A DNA stretch of 64,000 bases, from NCBI GenBank assembly GCA_026874595.1, contig CM049317.1:68262118-68326117 (forward strand), in the 5' to 3' direction. The notes under the pieces are model-generated. The model searched no databases, was not told the origin of the DNA, and worked only from the letters and a program-made list of their open reading frames with translations. Below, in pieces: positions 24,001-33,404 of the stretch (positions are counted from its first letter, which is position 1; every line of letters starts with the position of its first letter). Position numbers and translations under genes: made by a program. This DNA is from Sipunculus nudus. Lineage: Eukaryota; Annelida; Sipuncula; Golfingiida; Sipunculidae.

Positions 24001-27000
24001 GAGAATCCAGTTGATATATGGGCAAAAGGCCAAGGTCATAGGTCAGGGATGTTCACAATTACTTATTTTATAGACTATCTCTATTTTTCTTGTATATATA
24101 ACCATCCCACCCCAGCTGGTACATCTCCCTGTGTGGCTGTAATTGTGAGTGACACTGGTGACATATGACTCCCTTTTGTATCAGCCTATTAAGTGATAAG
24201 GCTCAGTGATAAGTACCTCGTTACTTCATAACAAAAACACTGTTGTCAGAATGCTTCAGCCAGGCATTAAGACTATGAGAGTATAGTATTAAGGTTTGGC
24301 TACTGATTTATAAGATGATGGGAACATTTTGCAGTTTATTTTATGGAATCCTAGCAATAAACTTAGTTTCCTAGATATCTGAATATTTTAATATATATCA
24401 CCACATATAAAAGCAAGTGTTTGTTCTCATAATATGTGGATGTGTACCTTGATTTAGGATGGCTTTTTGTTTTATTTCAAGACTCTTAGTCATGCTTTCT
24501 GCATTTCTTTTCTTTCAGGTTTGGCAGTTTACCTACCCTGCTGACCCCATTGAAAAGCAGAGTGATAATAAAAAATATTGGACTTACACTTTTTACAATT
24601 GCATATCTATAAATCTGATATGAGGGCCTGGACATGCCTTTTGAATTATTTTGGGCATTCATTGCTGGATAATTTGCCCCAAGTTTGGTCTCTTATTGGA
24701 GAATATGGGATATCAAATGACATACTTGTCAGAAATCCATTATGTCTGCCAGTTAGCCACCTTAGAAATTCTTTCTTCAGTGCAGTTTCAGTAATTTTTC
24801 TTTAATGTTCGGTCCGATTTAGAGAATGTTTGTTGTCTGATTTCAGACTTGTCAGAAGTCCAATATGGCCACCAGGCAACCATCTTTTAATTCCTTTTGA
24901 TCATATTATCTCAAGAACAGTAAAAGTGAATGCAGTTGGATGTATATTTATGTAATCTTGTAAAGGATTGGGTCAAATATTTCTGAATAAATATTACCAT
25001 CATTTATAAAAGTGCAGTACAGTTGGCTTGTATTGAATAAAAATTCATACAGAAGCACCTGTTTCTCAATAATTCTTGCATGTATTTCCTTGATTTTTGC
25101 TATATATTGTGATCTTATATTTGCCCTTTGTGGTGTTCTTTTTGAGACTGACAGGTTTCAAGCAAGCTGTTGGAATAGTTCCTGATAGCTTAACAATCAT
25201 GCATTTTCCTCAGACCATCAATTCACTGTGTTTTAACCAGACATAGGTGATATATATTTCTGTTGTCATAGAAAATTTTCAACAAATTGGCAAATTGGTT
25301 CTTCAAAATTTGACTGGAAGTTGTGAATCTCAGTCCATGATGTCACAGGTCATGCTTGGCAGCTGAGCGTCATGACCCATGGGTCACTTGTTTTTAAATC
25401 TCTTTCTGAAATTAGGTGTAAGGAAGGTATTAATTTACCTTGTTTAAAATTGGGCCCTTTAATCCTCAACCCACACTATCATTTGTTCCCTTGAAAGGCA
25501 ACTAATCAAAATGTTCATAACAAAACACCAGGAGGACATTAGGGGATGAAAAGGACTATAGTACTCAAAATTTGATTTCTGGAGTACTTTGGCCTGCCAC
25601 TACTAATCACAAATCTTCACTCACACTGACTGGTAATGAGGCCTGGAATGGACTTTCAGGCATGCATGATTGTCCACACAAAACTGTACACTAGCATTAT
25701 TTTACGTCAGCTGGGTGGTGGAGGTATTATGTTTATGTTGCTGCTGGTTTGTCTAATGGCAACGTTACTTAAAAAGTTATAAATTAATTTGATGAAATTT
25801 GGGGGCATTTAGGGTAACATGCAGAACAATCCATTTGAAATATTTTTTGGGTCACCTGGATCACCATGTGATTGTCCTAACCCAATATAAAGTCGGTCAT
25901 TCTTCACTATTATTATGGATAAGGGGAAACCTGAAGTGTTAATTTCAGAACTGGATGAAAGTGTCCACCTCATATAAAAATCACAGATGTGACCATATAA
26001 TCTACCTTTCAGTAGAATTATTTGATGACAATAATAATAATAACTTAGGCCAACATAAAAAAAAGGTATGGTTCTCAGGCACTTTTTTCCAGAAATCAAT
26101 GCGGGCGGGCGTTTTTTTAATTTTAATTTTTTTTTGTATGTGTCGATAAAAATGTCAAATTATAAGAGAAAAGCATGATAATATCATATTTATTTGTCTA
26201 AATAAGTAAAAGCACCACATTATAAAGGAAATTGTATGATTTTATCTTCTTGAAAGAAATGTCCGAGCGGCTGAAGCTCAAAATTGATAAGTTTCTATTG
26301 AAAATCAAAATAAAAATTTTTGATGCGGGGGTTTAAAATTGATGCGGGCGGTGCCTGAGAACCATACCTTTTATTTTTTTTGGCCTTAGAGAATATATTT
26401 TAATTAGATTTTCCTCCCTTTCCCAGGCTGCTGGTGTTGTGCGCCCCCTGGTGTCCACTGTTGTCAAACCAGATAAAGATGGGTTCATGGATAGTTCACT
26501 GTTCCGGGCATACTACCGAGCCAGTGAGATGCCACAAGCATTCCGATATGATGTCATCAGGCAAGCGTATGAAAAGGTAAACACCCAATTAATAGTCTTA
26601 TGATTGTAGTTATCCTTCTGTCAAAGATTGTTTCCATTTACAACCTTCTACCAGCTACCCATTGTAGGAGAGCTGGGAATACTTGCCTCATCTGTCAAAC
26701 TTCCAAATCAAAATTTGTTACAATTCAAGAAAAAGGATTTTGTTTATTTTGCACAGACCTGTGCTTACCAAAAGTTCCTAAATTTATCAAGTTTTTATCA
26801 CAAAACATCCCTTGGCATGTATATGCCTGGAAACAATTCTGGTCCAACATATTTTGATGCCTCTATCTGCTCCTTATAAATATACCCTTTTTATTTGTAT
26901 TTGGAAACTCCTGTGTCCTGGGACATTTCAATTGTATTTTTTTTAAAAAAAAGGTCTTGGGTCATGTTTTATAAACAAGGTAAATTACCATGTAATTTGA

Positions 27001-29649
27001 TGGATAAGCCCCTTGTCATGACCGTCAGCTGTTGATTCCAGAGATAAACGTGAGTTTTTGACATGCGTAGTCCCAAAAAAATATACTGGATGTGTTATTA
27101 TAACACATTAAAGAAGTTAAAATGTCACACATTTTGAGGATCGTTTCACATTTTATCATATTTTAATTGTTGGTTGTCATTAGAAATGATAATCATCGCT
27201 GATTTTGTCATAGTAAACAAAAATTAAATGCCAAGCTGAAATTAAATAAAAAAAATCTTCTGAACAATATTGGTTGGAACTGTACAAACATCACATTATG
27301 GTTTCTTGATTGAATATTGGCGATATCATAGTATTTCACCAGGGACTTTTGAGTTGGTTGCCAGTACAATTCTTTCAGTTTTATCCAGTATATACTAAAC
27401 TACAGTTCATAGAACCCCTTTTTTGTATAAGTTAAAAATGTTTTCAAGGCAAATACATTTCTTATATTATGTCTAAATTTATTATCCAACATGATCCTCT
27501 ACTGTATTAGGAATCAAGAACTCAGAAATATTGAATAGTTTATTTTTGTCAGGAATTGTTTAAACAGGTACAAAAGGTACCATTGTTGTAAGTATTAAAA
27601 TGTTTTAAGTTGATTCAATTAAGGAATCTTTGTAATGATGAGATATCTGTACTCCTTTTCCAGTGCACAGACCATGAGCTTGACTTTGGTACAGAATGTT
27701 TAGAGCTGGCAAGGAAGTACACAGGGGTCAAGGTTAAACTTATTGAGGGACCCAGTAACCTTTGGAAGGTAAGTGTTACATTTTACAAGCATTATAAGAG
27801 TAGTTTTGTCACAGAGTAGAGTAATAATGTGCTAACCATGGCTTAAGGTGGCTTTCCTGGCAACCCCCCCCCCCCCCCACACTCCATTTTACATAGGTCC
27901 AAAGTTGTTTTAAATTCATATCAGACCCCATAGAGTATGTTCTGATCAGTGATGGTATATTAATTTATTATATTTACATCAGTTTTCTTATGATATTTTT
28001 AAATAATAAAAAATTGATTTAAAAAATTCTAAGCACCTACAATCAGGAAGTTACCTAATATCAAACTTAATTAAAAACTGATGTTAAACCATTTTACAAT
28101 TTCTCAAAACCAATTTATTTACTAAAATGGTGTACATTTAAAAAAATATATCAATATTATTTCTAAATCACTTTTGGTCTGATTTAAAATGAAGGGGTTT
28201 TGCCACGAATGCCACCTTAGGTGTATTTATGGAAATCATTTATTATCTTTCTGTAATATGCTTGTTATGTGAAAATTCATCCGATTTATCCCAGATAAGA
28301 TTAAATGCTGTAGGATACCACACATGACTTAAAGTTTGACTATTTGAAAAATATTTTAAAAAATCACCTCACAGAATAGGATATAAACGTGTGTGAATGA
28401 AGCCATGCCTTATGATGACTTTGCCATATAGCTTACTTTAATTAACTTAATTTTTAAAGAAAATTCTTATGCCTATAAAATGCAGAAATACCATTTTCCA
28501 TGAGATAATACACTTAATTAATTGATTGATTGCATTATACTTATATGTTATTTGACTTTGTATCATGACATATCAGTGATGTGGTGAATATGATATTTGC
28601 AGGCATTTTTGTTTTGTATAAGGAACTTCCCCTTACTTCTAATGCTTTTGAATCAGCTCAGTAATGTTCCATAGATATAACAGGCATTTATTTTAGTTGT
28701 TTCAAGATATCTTATATTTTTTTATCTAAAGCATTATGATAAGTTTTCAGGTGGGCTCTTTTATCATTTACATATCAGCTTTATTGGAGAGGATATAAAA
28801 ATTGAAATTGTCAAAAATGTAAAATTTGGATCAATAAAGTGAGTGTGTTTCAGGTGGAATGAACATTTGTGTTAAAATTTGATTGCAGGTCACTTTCAAG
28901 AAAGATTTGTTTGCAATGGATGGGATATTAAAAGGTAAATAGTTACATAACTGCACAGTCACCTGGTAAAACACTTGGCTTTTTGTGCTGATGACCCAGG
29001 GTTGATACCTGGTATGGCTATGAGAATGGGTTGTAGTGGCTGGTTTAAGACCACCTAAGACCAGTCATTTTTCAAGATTTTCCTCCATCACGAGACAGGA
29101 ATGCCACAATCTCAGCCATGTCGACTGCCTGGATTAGTTACAATCAATATTTGTACAACCCACGTAAAATAAACAAAGTTTAAAGTTATGTAAAGTATTA
29201 TCTCACCAACAGATACTCACCATCATCAAAACTACCTTTGATGGTCCCAGAAAATTGTTAATTTATTGAAGATTATTGTAAGATCAGTTATCAATTTACT
29301 CTTATTCATAACATTCTCCACTAATGAATTTGTGATAATTGATCTCAATGATGTATATTCAATCAAAATAATGAATTGAAAGAACAGAATATGTAAATAA
29401 ATTTAATATATTGTTTTGTTGTATTATGTGACTTTCCATGAATGGCCAATCATCTTCATTTAATCTCTTTTCAAAAACAGATGAAGAATCTCAAAGGACT
29501 GTCATCACATTGGTGGGAGACAGCGCCATCTGTCAGCAGTGGAACAAAGCATTACAGCAGCATTATAAAAATGTAAGTCAGTTAACCTAGCTGAAGCCTG
29601 AAATTTATACCAAGATTCCTACATGATAATAGGTTACGTCCAATTTATG

Positions 29650-29725
<76 letters not shown>

Positions 29726-32295
29726 TGAGAGAGAGAGATATATCTTAATGAGAGACACTGCATGATATGATGCTATGCATCATGTGCATGATATATTTCA
29801 ATTGTATATTTATATTTCTCTATATTTTCTTTTTATTATTATCTGTGTAAAAGGATTTATAAAATAAATATATCAGAGACATTATGCTGTCATTCACTTC
29901 AGGAACTATGCTTCTTTTAATGACATAGTGTCAATTAGCCCAGAGTATTATTAACCTTGAATGAGAAATTAGATTGACATTAACACTAAATAAATTAGTT
30001 AATTACTAAATTAGATAGACACTAAAACTCATAATTGATATGTTTAAATTTTAAATTCACATTTCTTGATAACTATATTCCTTGATAAAGTTCTTATTGC
30101 AATAAGATTTATTAGGAATTCAAACACATTCACTTGCATAAGTAACCATATTTTTGTAATTTTTATGATTGGTCCATTAGCCTTGGTATTTTTTACCATT
30201 AGCTGTTCGCAGAGTAAACAGGGATGTCCACTCAAGGTATTTTCTTAATGAGTAATAGTAATAGTAGTAATAGTAGGCTTACTCAGTCTCAATCTAAAGT
30301 ATTCCTTTTAAGATGAGTCACTGAATATGTTGGTATTTACGTTTAGATTAATAAAGTATAATCTTGTCTTTAGGTTCATATTTATAACAACTTTGAGGAA
30401 GAATCTCAAGTTCAGTCCAGCAGAGAAAGAGATAAACACATTCTGTGCTTCCATGCTTATAACAGCCTCAGAACCAAAGAGAACCTGCTGAACTTCATCC
30501 CAAGGATGACAGCAGACGATAATGGACATACATTGAGATCTGTGACGTTAATAATTGAATGTGGAGAAAGGAGTCCAGAAAACTCTCACCTTGAGAACAG
30601 CATCAGAGCCTGGGTGAAGGAAGAAAGTGTGAGATTGAAAGGGAAGGTGTCTGTCTATGGCGTTCTAGTCAAGGTAAGAAGAGATTGTACATTAGCTAAT
30701 ACAGATTACACTCCTCAAACCGTTATACACAGCAGTCATTCTGTATCTCCTTTGTTTTAACTGCTGCTGTGTATAGCAAGATTCTTTGGGTTTCCCCACC
30801 AGGGCTCACACAGGGCAGAGAATTGTAATCACACCAATGAGAGCTTGGAATCACATTGTGCATCCAGCTCCAAGTTTTAAACCAGGGACAGCCTCCTCTC
30901 ATTGATCTGATTCTTGGCCCTGCGCCAACCCTCAAAATTTTTCTAAACCAAGCAGCTTTATAACAGCCAAGGAATGTGTGCTGACTGCCATGTGTGACTG
31001 CTGCATTAGGAGTATAAATGTAGATATACATGCATATAATCTTAACAACTGTATTTTCTCATCTTTTATTTTGCATGTAAGTTTTATTGAATTTTTAGAT
31101 ACTTGCACTCAGTGAATCTTATTACAAACCTGTGTGTTTCATGTTTGACAATTGTTTCATTCCTATATATTTATGGACCAGCATGTCTCATATTTCAGGA
31201 GACTCATTCTGTGGGAAAAGTAATATATTATACATAATTTATATTATACTACAAACCATGAGGATTTGGTGTATTTCATTACACAGTGGAACCTGTCGGA
31301 AAGACCACCTTTTTGATATGACCACCTGTCTGTAAAGTACAACCCTGAATGAACCGTTAGCATTCACATTGATTATAACTGACTTGTCTAAACAAAGACT
31401 TTTGACAGTCCCAAGGGTGGTGTTGTTGCACTAGTTCCAATGTATATACTGAAATATGTTTTAAAATTTATCATAGCAAATAACTGATAAAACATTAGAT
31501 ATATTATGTATATAATACAAAACTACAGAACATATCTGTGTGTGACACATAACTTAAGAAAAAATCTAAAAAATTATCAGCTAGTTGATAAAAAAAAAAT
31601 ACATTATGTATATAATACAAAACTTTAGAACATAACTGTGTGTGAGAAACATCACTTAAGAAAGAAATCTCTAGAATTTGGTGTCAGAAGATGAAAGGTG
31701 GGAGTCAAATGTGAAGTATTCTTAATTTGGTTTGCAGATGATATTCTTGTCATAAATGTAAGGATGTCGCACTCAGCTGAACGCCATGACCCATGGCTCA
31801 CTTGTAAGGCAAAAAAAAAAGGTATGGTTCTCAGAGGCACCACAACCCCCACCCCCCCCAACCCATCAAAAATTTTAATTTTGATTTTCATCTTTCAAGA
31901 AGATAAAATAATACAATTTTGATAAGATTTCCTTTGTTTTATAGTGTTTTTACCTGTTTAGCAAAAATAATCTGTTATTATCATGCTTTTCCCCAATGAT
32001 ATGACATTTTTATTGAAACATACGAAAAAAGGTAAAAAAAATTTTTTTGATTTGTGAAAATAAGTGCCTGAGAACCATTCCTTTTTTTCTGCCTATTATG
32101 TGTTTATCAAATTTTTTTCTCATGCTCCAAAGTAAATGCAAGTATCCGTAATATGGTTAATATTACTATGTCTTAATCATCTGTTTTCTTTTATTTCAGG
32201 ATGTAGCCAACAGTGAACCAGCACTGGACTTGGTGGTAAAGCTGTTACAAGATAAAGACCAGGTATTCAGTGGGCAAGTGTTAGACCTGTCATGA
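8862..32295 (+). CDS. CRPPA: CRPPA/ISPD, D-ribitol-5-phosphate cytidylyltransferase (whole gene, 9 coding exons)
   Basis: The nine exons join in frame (143+161+101+150+105+46+92+300+96 nt) to give 397 residues plus TGA; human CRPPA is about 450. CRPPA transfers CMP from CTP to D-ribitol-5-phosphate in the cytosol, making the CDP-ribitol that FKTN and FKRP use on alpha-dystroglycan. Visible IspD-fold signatures: the CTP-binding loop [20 protein letters not shown] at residues 11-30, ESAETRHRS at 83-91, HDAVRPF at 112-118, RASEMPQAF at 166-174 and FGTECLELA in exon 5. The C-terminal domain (about 240-397) is less conserved but ends GQVLDLS, like the vertebrate terminus. The start is the ATG at 8862 because an in-frame TGA lies at 8856-8858; a second ATG at 8874 is an alternative. 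No frameshift or missing motif is seen, so the gene looks functional. Introns range from 546 to 8515 nt. Confidence 0.95.
10025..10150. repeat. 71-bp tandem pair with G6/C6 hairpins
   Basis: Two units share GGGGGGT(T/A)TGGGGGGT(C/T)TCCCCCCA and end in AG(C/T)AGTTAATAAT. Each contains GGGGGG-NNN-CCCCCC, able to fold as a tight hairpin or provide G-runs. Confidence 0.8.
10255..10326 (+). mobile_element. tRNA-like Pol III promoter segment (possible SINE head or tRNA relic)
   Basis: The A box TGGTGTAATGG (10262-10272) fits TRGYNNARNGG completely. The B box GGATCGATTCC (10306-10316) differs from GGTTCGANTCC at one base. The 33-nt spacing is tRNA-like. GTCTT at the 5' side can pair with AGGAC at the 3' side, but the D and T stems are poor, so it is not called a functional tRNA. 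Confidence 0.4.
10776..12495. repeat. Degenerate large inverted-repeat region
   Basis: The arm at 10776-10845 (GACCCAGTTGTGGCTCTGTT...GAGCCACAGGTCCC) is inverted at about 12425-12495. An inner arm at 11530-11578 (GTGTTACATCATCACTG) is inverted at about 12290-12350. The arms are roughly 80% alike by eye. It is probably an old TIR or foldback element with insertions on the left side. Confidence 0.5.
11726..11772. repeat. Perfect 15-bp hairpin
   Basis: GTGACTATAAAATGT at 11726-11740 and its exact reverse complement at 11758-11772, separated by a 17-nt loop. Confidence 0.9.
13686..14215 (+). repeat. 265-bp direct tandem duplication
   Basis: The unit AAATGTAACAACATTTGCAC ... GATATATCTT occurs twice, at 13686 and 13951, with a few point differences (for example GGCTGGAAG versus GGCTGAAAG). 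It explains the twin overlapping open frames on the minus strand, which are not genes. Confidence 0.92.
14380..14590 (-). mobile_element. Possible tRNA-derived SINE
   Basis: The minus strand reads GTGGTCTGCCGGTACTGCAC, then GGAACGAAAGCTGGGAGGTT, a layout like a tRNA head with a decayed B box (GAGTTTAAAACTC) and a GGTGAGATTTTTCACGGTCA body. No second copy was found in the window, so this is tentative. Confidence 0.3.
15185..15345 (+). CDS. CRPPA: CRPPA coding exon 2
   Basis: Completes Arg48, encodes residues 49-101 and gives the first base of codon 102. It reads [18 protein letters not shown] and then [19 protein letters not shown], which matches the CRPPA segment before the conserved HDAVRPF block. 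Acceptor TTTAG, donor G|GTCAGT. Confidence 0.93.
15839..17746 (+). mobile_element. Asymmetric-ended element (AGCTCAGCTGA/ACAAGTGACCC family), copy 1
   Basis: The left end TTTAGCTCAGCTGACTTTAA is the first half of a near-perfect 29-bp palindrome, followed by a GTCTGGCCGTCCGGCCG-type GC-rich block and TTAACAGGGCACG. The right end is CAGCTGAGCGCTGTGACCCA, then TGGGTGTCTTGTTTT. The same left and right ends flank 22953-25395 and, inverted, 51141-52178. No long ORF, so it is presumably non-autonomous. This copy has no tandem-repeat core. Confidence 0.7.
16442..17684 (+). repeat. Segment with an inverted copy at 37421-38568
   Basis: The reverse complement of 37421-38568 aligns along its length: for example GCATATATACATAAGGATTT, CAAGTAGGAGGGCCCCTTTC and ATTGTGTCCACAAAGTGGTG have clear partners. 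The similar short open frames in both copies reflect this repeat, not a gene. Confidence 0.85.
17811..17911 (+). CDS. CRPPA: CRPPA coding exon 3
   Basis: Completes Val102 and encodes residues 103-135, with the family motif [15 protein letters not shown]. Acceptor CCAACAG, donor GGG|GTAAGT. It ends in phase 0. Confidence 0.93.
19255..20870. mobile_element. Foldback-like element with ATCTCGGACC array arms
   Basis: The left arm starts CTGGAGATCTCGGACCTTTT and the right arm is its inverted copy ending at 20870; the outer 50 or so bases match with about one mismatch. Inside, both arms continue as short tandem repeats of ATCTCGGACCAC with variable spacers (left 19255-19385, right 20700-20870). The 11-bp direct repeat CCTTGTGAGCG lies on both sides (19240-19250 and 20873-20883), as a target duplication would, although the host repeat also contains this string. 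There is no ORF. Confidence 0.7.
19600..20250. repeat. GAAT/GAAA degenerate microsatellite
   Basis: Long runs of GAAT with GAAA and GATT variants fill the centre of the foldback element. The apparent SFIHSFIHS protein on the minus strand is just this repeat translated. Confidence 0.95.
21048..21445 (+). mobile_element. GGTTGGC-type MITE, copy 2
   Basis: The left part has CTTCGTGAGGGTTTCAAATT, GCAATATTCATGA. On the minus strand the right end reads ACATACTATGGCTGGCTTCA. The ends are inverted relative to each other. Confidence 0.5.
21478..21546. repeat. Long near-perfect hairpin
   Basis: ATGTTTATCAGAAG-T11-GGTTAAAAA is followed after GTG by TTTTTAACC-A9-CTTCTGATAAACAT. The arms are complementary over about 33 bp except for the T/A run length, with a 3-nt loop. 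Confidence 0.92.
21942..22880. mobile_element. Foldback-like element with ACAATTACCCCC array arms
   Basis: The left arm (21942-22145) is a 15-17-bp minisatellite of ACAA(T/C)TACCCCCCAG units. The right arm (22701-22880) is the same array inverted. Outermost ends AGGACAACTAC and GTAGTTGTCCT are exact complements. Direct repeats GCTGTTTTTACA (21924-21935) and GCCGTTTTTACA (22885-22896) flank it. The 555-bp centre is AT-rich and non-coding. The proline-rich open frames here are repeat translations. Confidence 0.7.
22953..25395 (+). mobile_element. Asymmetric-ended element, copy 2, with DR1-rich core
   Basis: The left end TTTAGCTCAGCTGACTTTCA is followed by a GTCCGTCCGGCCGGCCGTCC block and TTAGCAGGGCACAAATCGTA. 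The right end is CAGCTGAGCGTCATGACCCA, then TGGGTCACTTGTTTTT. Between them lies a tandem array of about 145-bp units (23205-23900). No convincing ORF. Confidence 0.75.
23205..23900 (+). repeat. About 145-bp tandem array rich in AGGTCA
   Basis: Five units are marked by AACTTTTCA...CCAAACCTTCCA...CACATA...CTCACCTAC; their starts are roughly 128-147 bp apart. Each unit carries AGGTCA copies. The exact direct repeat AGGTCAAAGGTCA (DR1 spacing) is at 23296-23308, 23442-23454 and 23577-23589. TCAAGGTCA, the extended half-site form, is at 23306-23314. Confidence 0.85.
26048..26385. mobile_element. Harbinger-like MITE, copy 1 (complete)
   Basis: 338 bp with TIRs starting GGCC: left GGCCAACATAAAAAAAAGGT, then ATGGTTCTCAGGCAC; right is the inverse, GTGCCTGAGAACCATACCTT...GGCC. 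TTA stands immediately outside both ends (26045-26047 and 26386-26388). A GGCC terminus with a TTA target duplication is typical of PIF/Harbinger. It sits 41 bp upstream of CRPPA exon 4. Confidence 0.8.
26427..26576 (+). CDS. CRPPA: CRPPA coding exon 4
   Basis: Exactly 50 codons, residues 136-185, phase 0 at both ends: [19 protein letters not shown], then [20 protein letters not shown]. The core strand VRPLVSTV and the RxSEMPQAF motif are diagnostic of CRPPA/IspD. Acceptor TTTCCCAG, donor AAG|GTAAAC. Confidence 0.94.
26577..27663 (+). other. CRPPA intron 4
   Basis: GTAAAC...TTTTCCAG, 1087 nt, AT-rich. The short frames near 26.6-26.9 kb have no support. Nothing else is seen. Confidence 0.85.
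27664..27768 (+). CDS. CRPPA: CRPPA coding exon 5
   Basis: Thirty-five codons, residues 186-220, phase 0 at both ends: [19 protein letters not shown], then a [12 protein letters not shown] segment typical of the end of the cytidylyltransferase domain. Acceptor TTTTCCAG, donor AAG|GTAAGT. Confidence 0.94.
27769..28888 (+). other. CRPPA intron 5
   Basis: GTAAGT...GATTGCAG, 1120 nt, AT-rich, with a C-run near 27866. No element was recognised. Confidence 0.85.
28889..28934 (+). CDS. CRPPA: CRPPA coding exon 6
   Basis: A 46-nt mini-exon, residues 221-235 plus one base: [15 protein letters not shown]. It corresponds to the VTxKxDL stretch that closes the catalytic domain. Acceptor GATTGCAG, donor AAAG|GTAAAT. 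Confidence 0.92.
28945..29175 (+). mobile_element. tRNA-derived SINE
   Basis: The head reads like a tRNA: GGTAAAACACTTGGCTTTTT, then GTGCTGATGACCCAGGGTTG, ATACCTGGTATGG. The B box is decayed (GGGTTGATACC) and the A-box side is ACCTGGTAAAACAC. A roughly 140-nt body with TTTCCTCCATCACGAGACAG follows, then a TGTACAACCCACGTAAAATA tail. It lies 10 nt after exon 6. Family name unknown. Confidence 0.55.
29481..29572 (+). CDS. CRPPA: CRPPA coding exon 7
   Basis: Completes Asp236 and encodes residues 237-266 ([20 protein letters not shown] and onward). This starts the CRPPA C-terminal domain, where conservation is low, so the call rests mainly on splice sites and phase. Acceptor AAAACAG, donor AAT|GTAAGT. 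Confidence 0.88.
29573..30373 (+). other. CRPPA intron 7
   Basis: GTAAGT...CTTTAG, 801 nt. Apart from the AT microsatellite and a short TAATAG run near 30253, it is AT-rich and unremarkable. Confidence 0.85.
29652..29722. repeat. (AT)n microsatellite in CRPPA intron 7
   Basis: About 71 bp of uninterrupted AT, 80 nt after the exon 7 donor. Confidence 0.97.
30374..30673 (+). CDS. CRPPA: CRPPA coding exon 8
   Basis: One hundred codons, residues 267-366, open throughout and phase 0 at both ends. It holds most of the C-terminal domain and ends in [12 protein letters not shown], which resembles the vertebrate segment NILLYGLLI. Acceptor CTTTAG, donor AAG|GTAAGA. Confidence 0.9.
30707..31016. mobile_element. 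CTCCT/CAGCAG-type TIR MITE, copy 1
   Basis: The left end TACACTCCTCAAACCGTTAT, then ACACAGCAGTCATTCTG, is inverted at the right as ...GTGACTGCTGCATTAGGAGTATA. The core has CAGGGCTCACACAGGGCAGA and CTCTCATTGATCTGATTCTT, shared with 32914-33404. It lies 34 nt after CRPPA exon 8. Confidence 0.65.
31768..31805 (+). mobile_element. Solo right end of the asymmetric-ended family
   Basis: CTCAGCTGAACGCCATGACC, then CATGGCTCACTTGT, matches the right ends at 17.7 and 25.4 kb. A Harbinger-like MITE begins two or three bases further on. Confidence 0.65.
31808..32093. mobile_element. Harbinger-like MITE, copy 2
   Basis: The left end GGCAAAAAAAAAAGGTATGG, then TTCTCAGAGGCAC; the right end GTGCCTGAGAACCATTCCTT...GCC. 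The core is in the opposite orientation to copy 1 (AAAAATTTTAATTTTGATTT, then ATCATGCTTTTCCC). It lies about 105 nt before CRPPA exon 9. Confidence 0.75.
32200..32295 (+). CDS. CRPPA: CRPPA coding exon 9 (terminal)
   Basis: Residues 367-397 and [23 protein letters not shown], ending [10 protein letters not shown]. The ending matches the family C-terminus in position and character. Acceptor TTATTTCAG. I see no AATAAA in the first 350 nt downstream, so the poly(A) site is unplaced. Confidence 0.9.
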   Translation, partial: DVANSEPALDLVVKLLQDKDQVFSGQVLDLS

Positions 32296-32913
32296 ATGTC
32301 TTTTAGATAATAGGTAATAATTTTTAAAGATAATGGGATTATTATCGGATTTGTGGTAGAATTTGAGAGCCTGGGATGCTGAGGCCAGAACTAGGGAGAG
32401 TCACGTGGGATCTATGTCAAATCTTGAAGAGTTGGATTAACATTTAAACATCATTATTGTGTCTTTATGTGATGATATATCATATCATCAATTCATTATC
32501 TGATTAGAGTGTAATGTAAGAGACAGTTATTAGTTGTCAACACGGTGTTTATGAATGTGACTGGTTTGTTTGTAGTTGTTGTGAATAAGCAGCAACTGTG
32601 GCAGTTACTATAGGAACTGTGGCAGTTACTACAACCAGAAATTTTTGGATCTAATTGGATGCTTGGACCCCTAGAACCAAGTGTCTGAATGAGATTTTGA
32701 GCATCATAGATGCTTACCCGGTGTTCCTGAATGCTGTGGAAGTATCCCTATCAGGGCATTGTGGGTTTGTAGGTGGGCTGGAAAGAATGGCATTTAAAAA
32801 AGGTCATATGCACACTTATTTTGCAATTTACATAGATATGTTTTATTTATTCCTAGTCTTTGAATATTTCAGATAATATATACTTGATATTCAGTAAACG
32901 CTGCTGTTTATTG

Positions 32914-33404
32914 TACTCTCCTCACGCAGCAGTTATACACTGCTGTCATCCCTAACATTGTTTTGTGTCACCACTGCTTTGTATGGCAAGGTTTGTTTTT
33001 TTAGGAACATCAGGGTGTGCACAGAGCACATATTTGTAACCAGACCACAGAAAGCATGATATACATAGTGATTCAAGTCTAATTTTTAAACATATGATAC
33101 CTGCTCTCATTGGTTTGATAACACCAGAACAGAAGCTCTCATTGGTCTGATTCTTGGCTCCATGCCAGAACGGGTGTTACCAGACCAACAAGAGTGGGTA
33201 TTGAACATTTAAAATTTGAACTGGATGCACATCGCAATACCATGATTTCAGTCAGTGATCTGAATCTAATTCTGTGCTCTGAGCTGCTGCTATGCACACC
33301 CTGGTGTTCCTGCCCAGAGAACCTTGCCATACCAAGCAGCGGTTACATGAAACAATGGGATGACTGGGACGACTTTAGTGTATAATCGCTGCATTAGGAG
33401 CATA
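32914..33404. mobile_element. CTCCT/CAGCAG-type TIR MITE, copy 2
   Basis: About 490 bp. Left GCAGCAGTTATACACTGCTG pairs with right GTGTATAATCGCTGCATTAG, and the match continues inward for about 100 bp (TATGGCAAGG against CCTTGCCATA; CAGGGTGTGCA against its inverse). It lies in the CRPPA 3' flank. Confidence 0.75.

Larger units (their letters stand above)
17912..26426 (+). other. CRPPA intron 3 (8.5 kb)
   Basis: GTAAGT...TTTCCCAG. It holds a repeat beginning AGCCCTCAGCCCTTAGG, two foldback-like elements, a MITE fragment, a long asymmetric-ended element and a Harbinger-like MITE. No gene was recognised inside. Confidence 0.85.
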
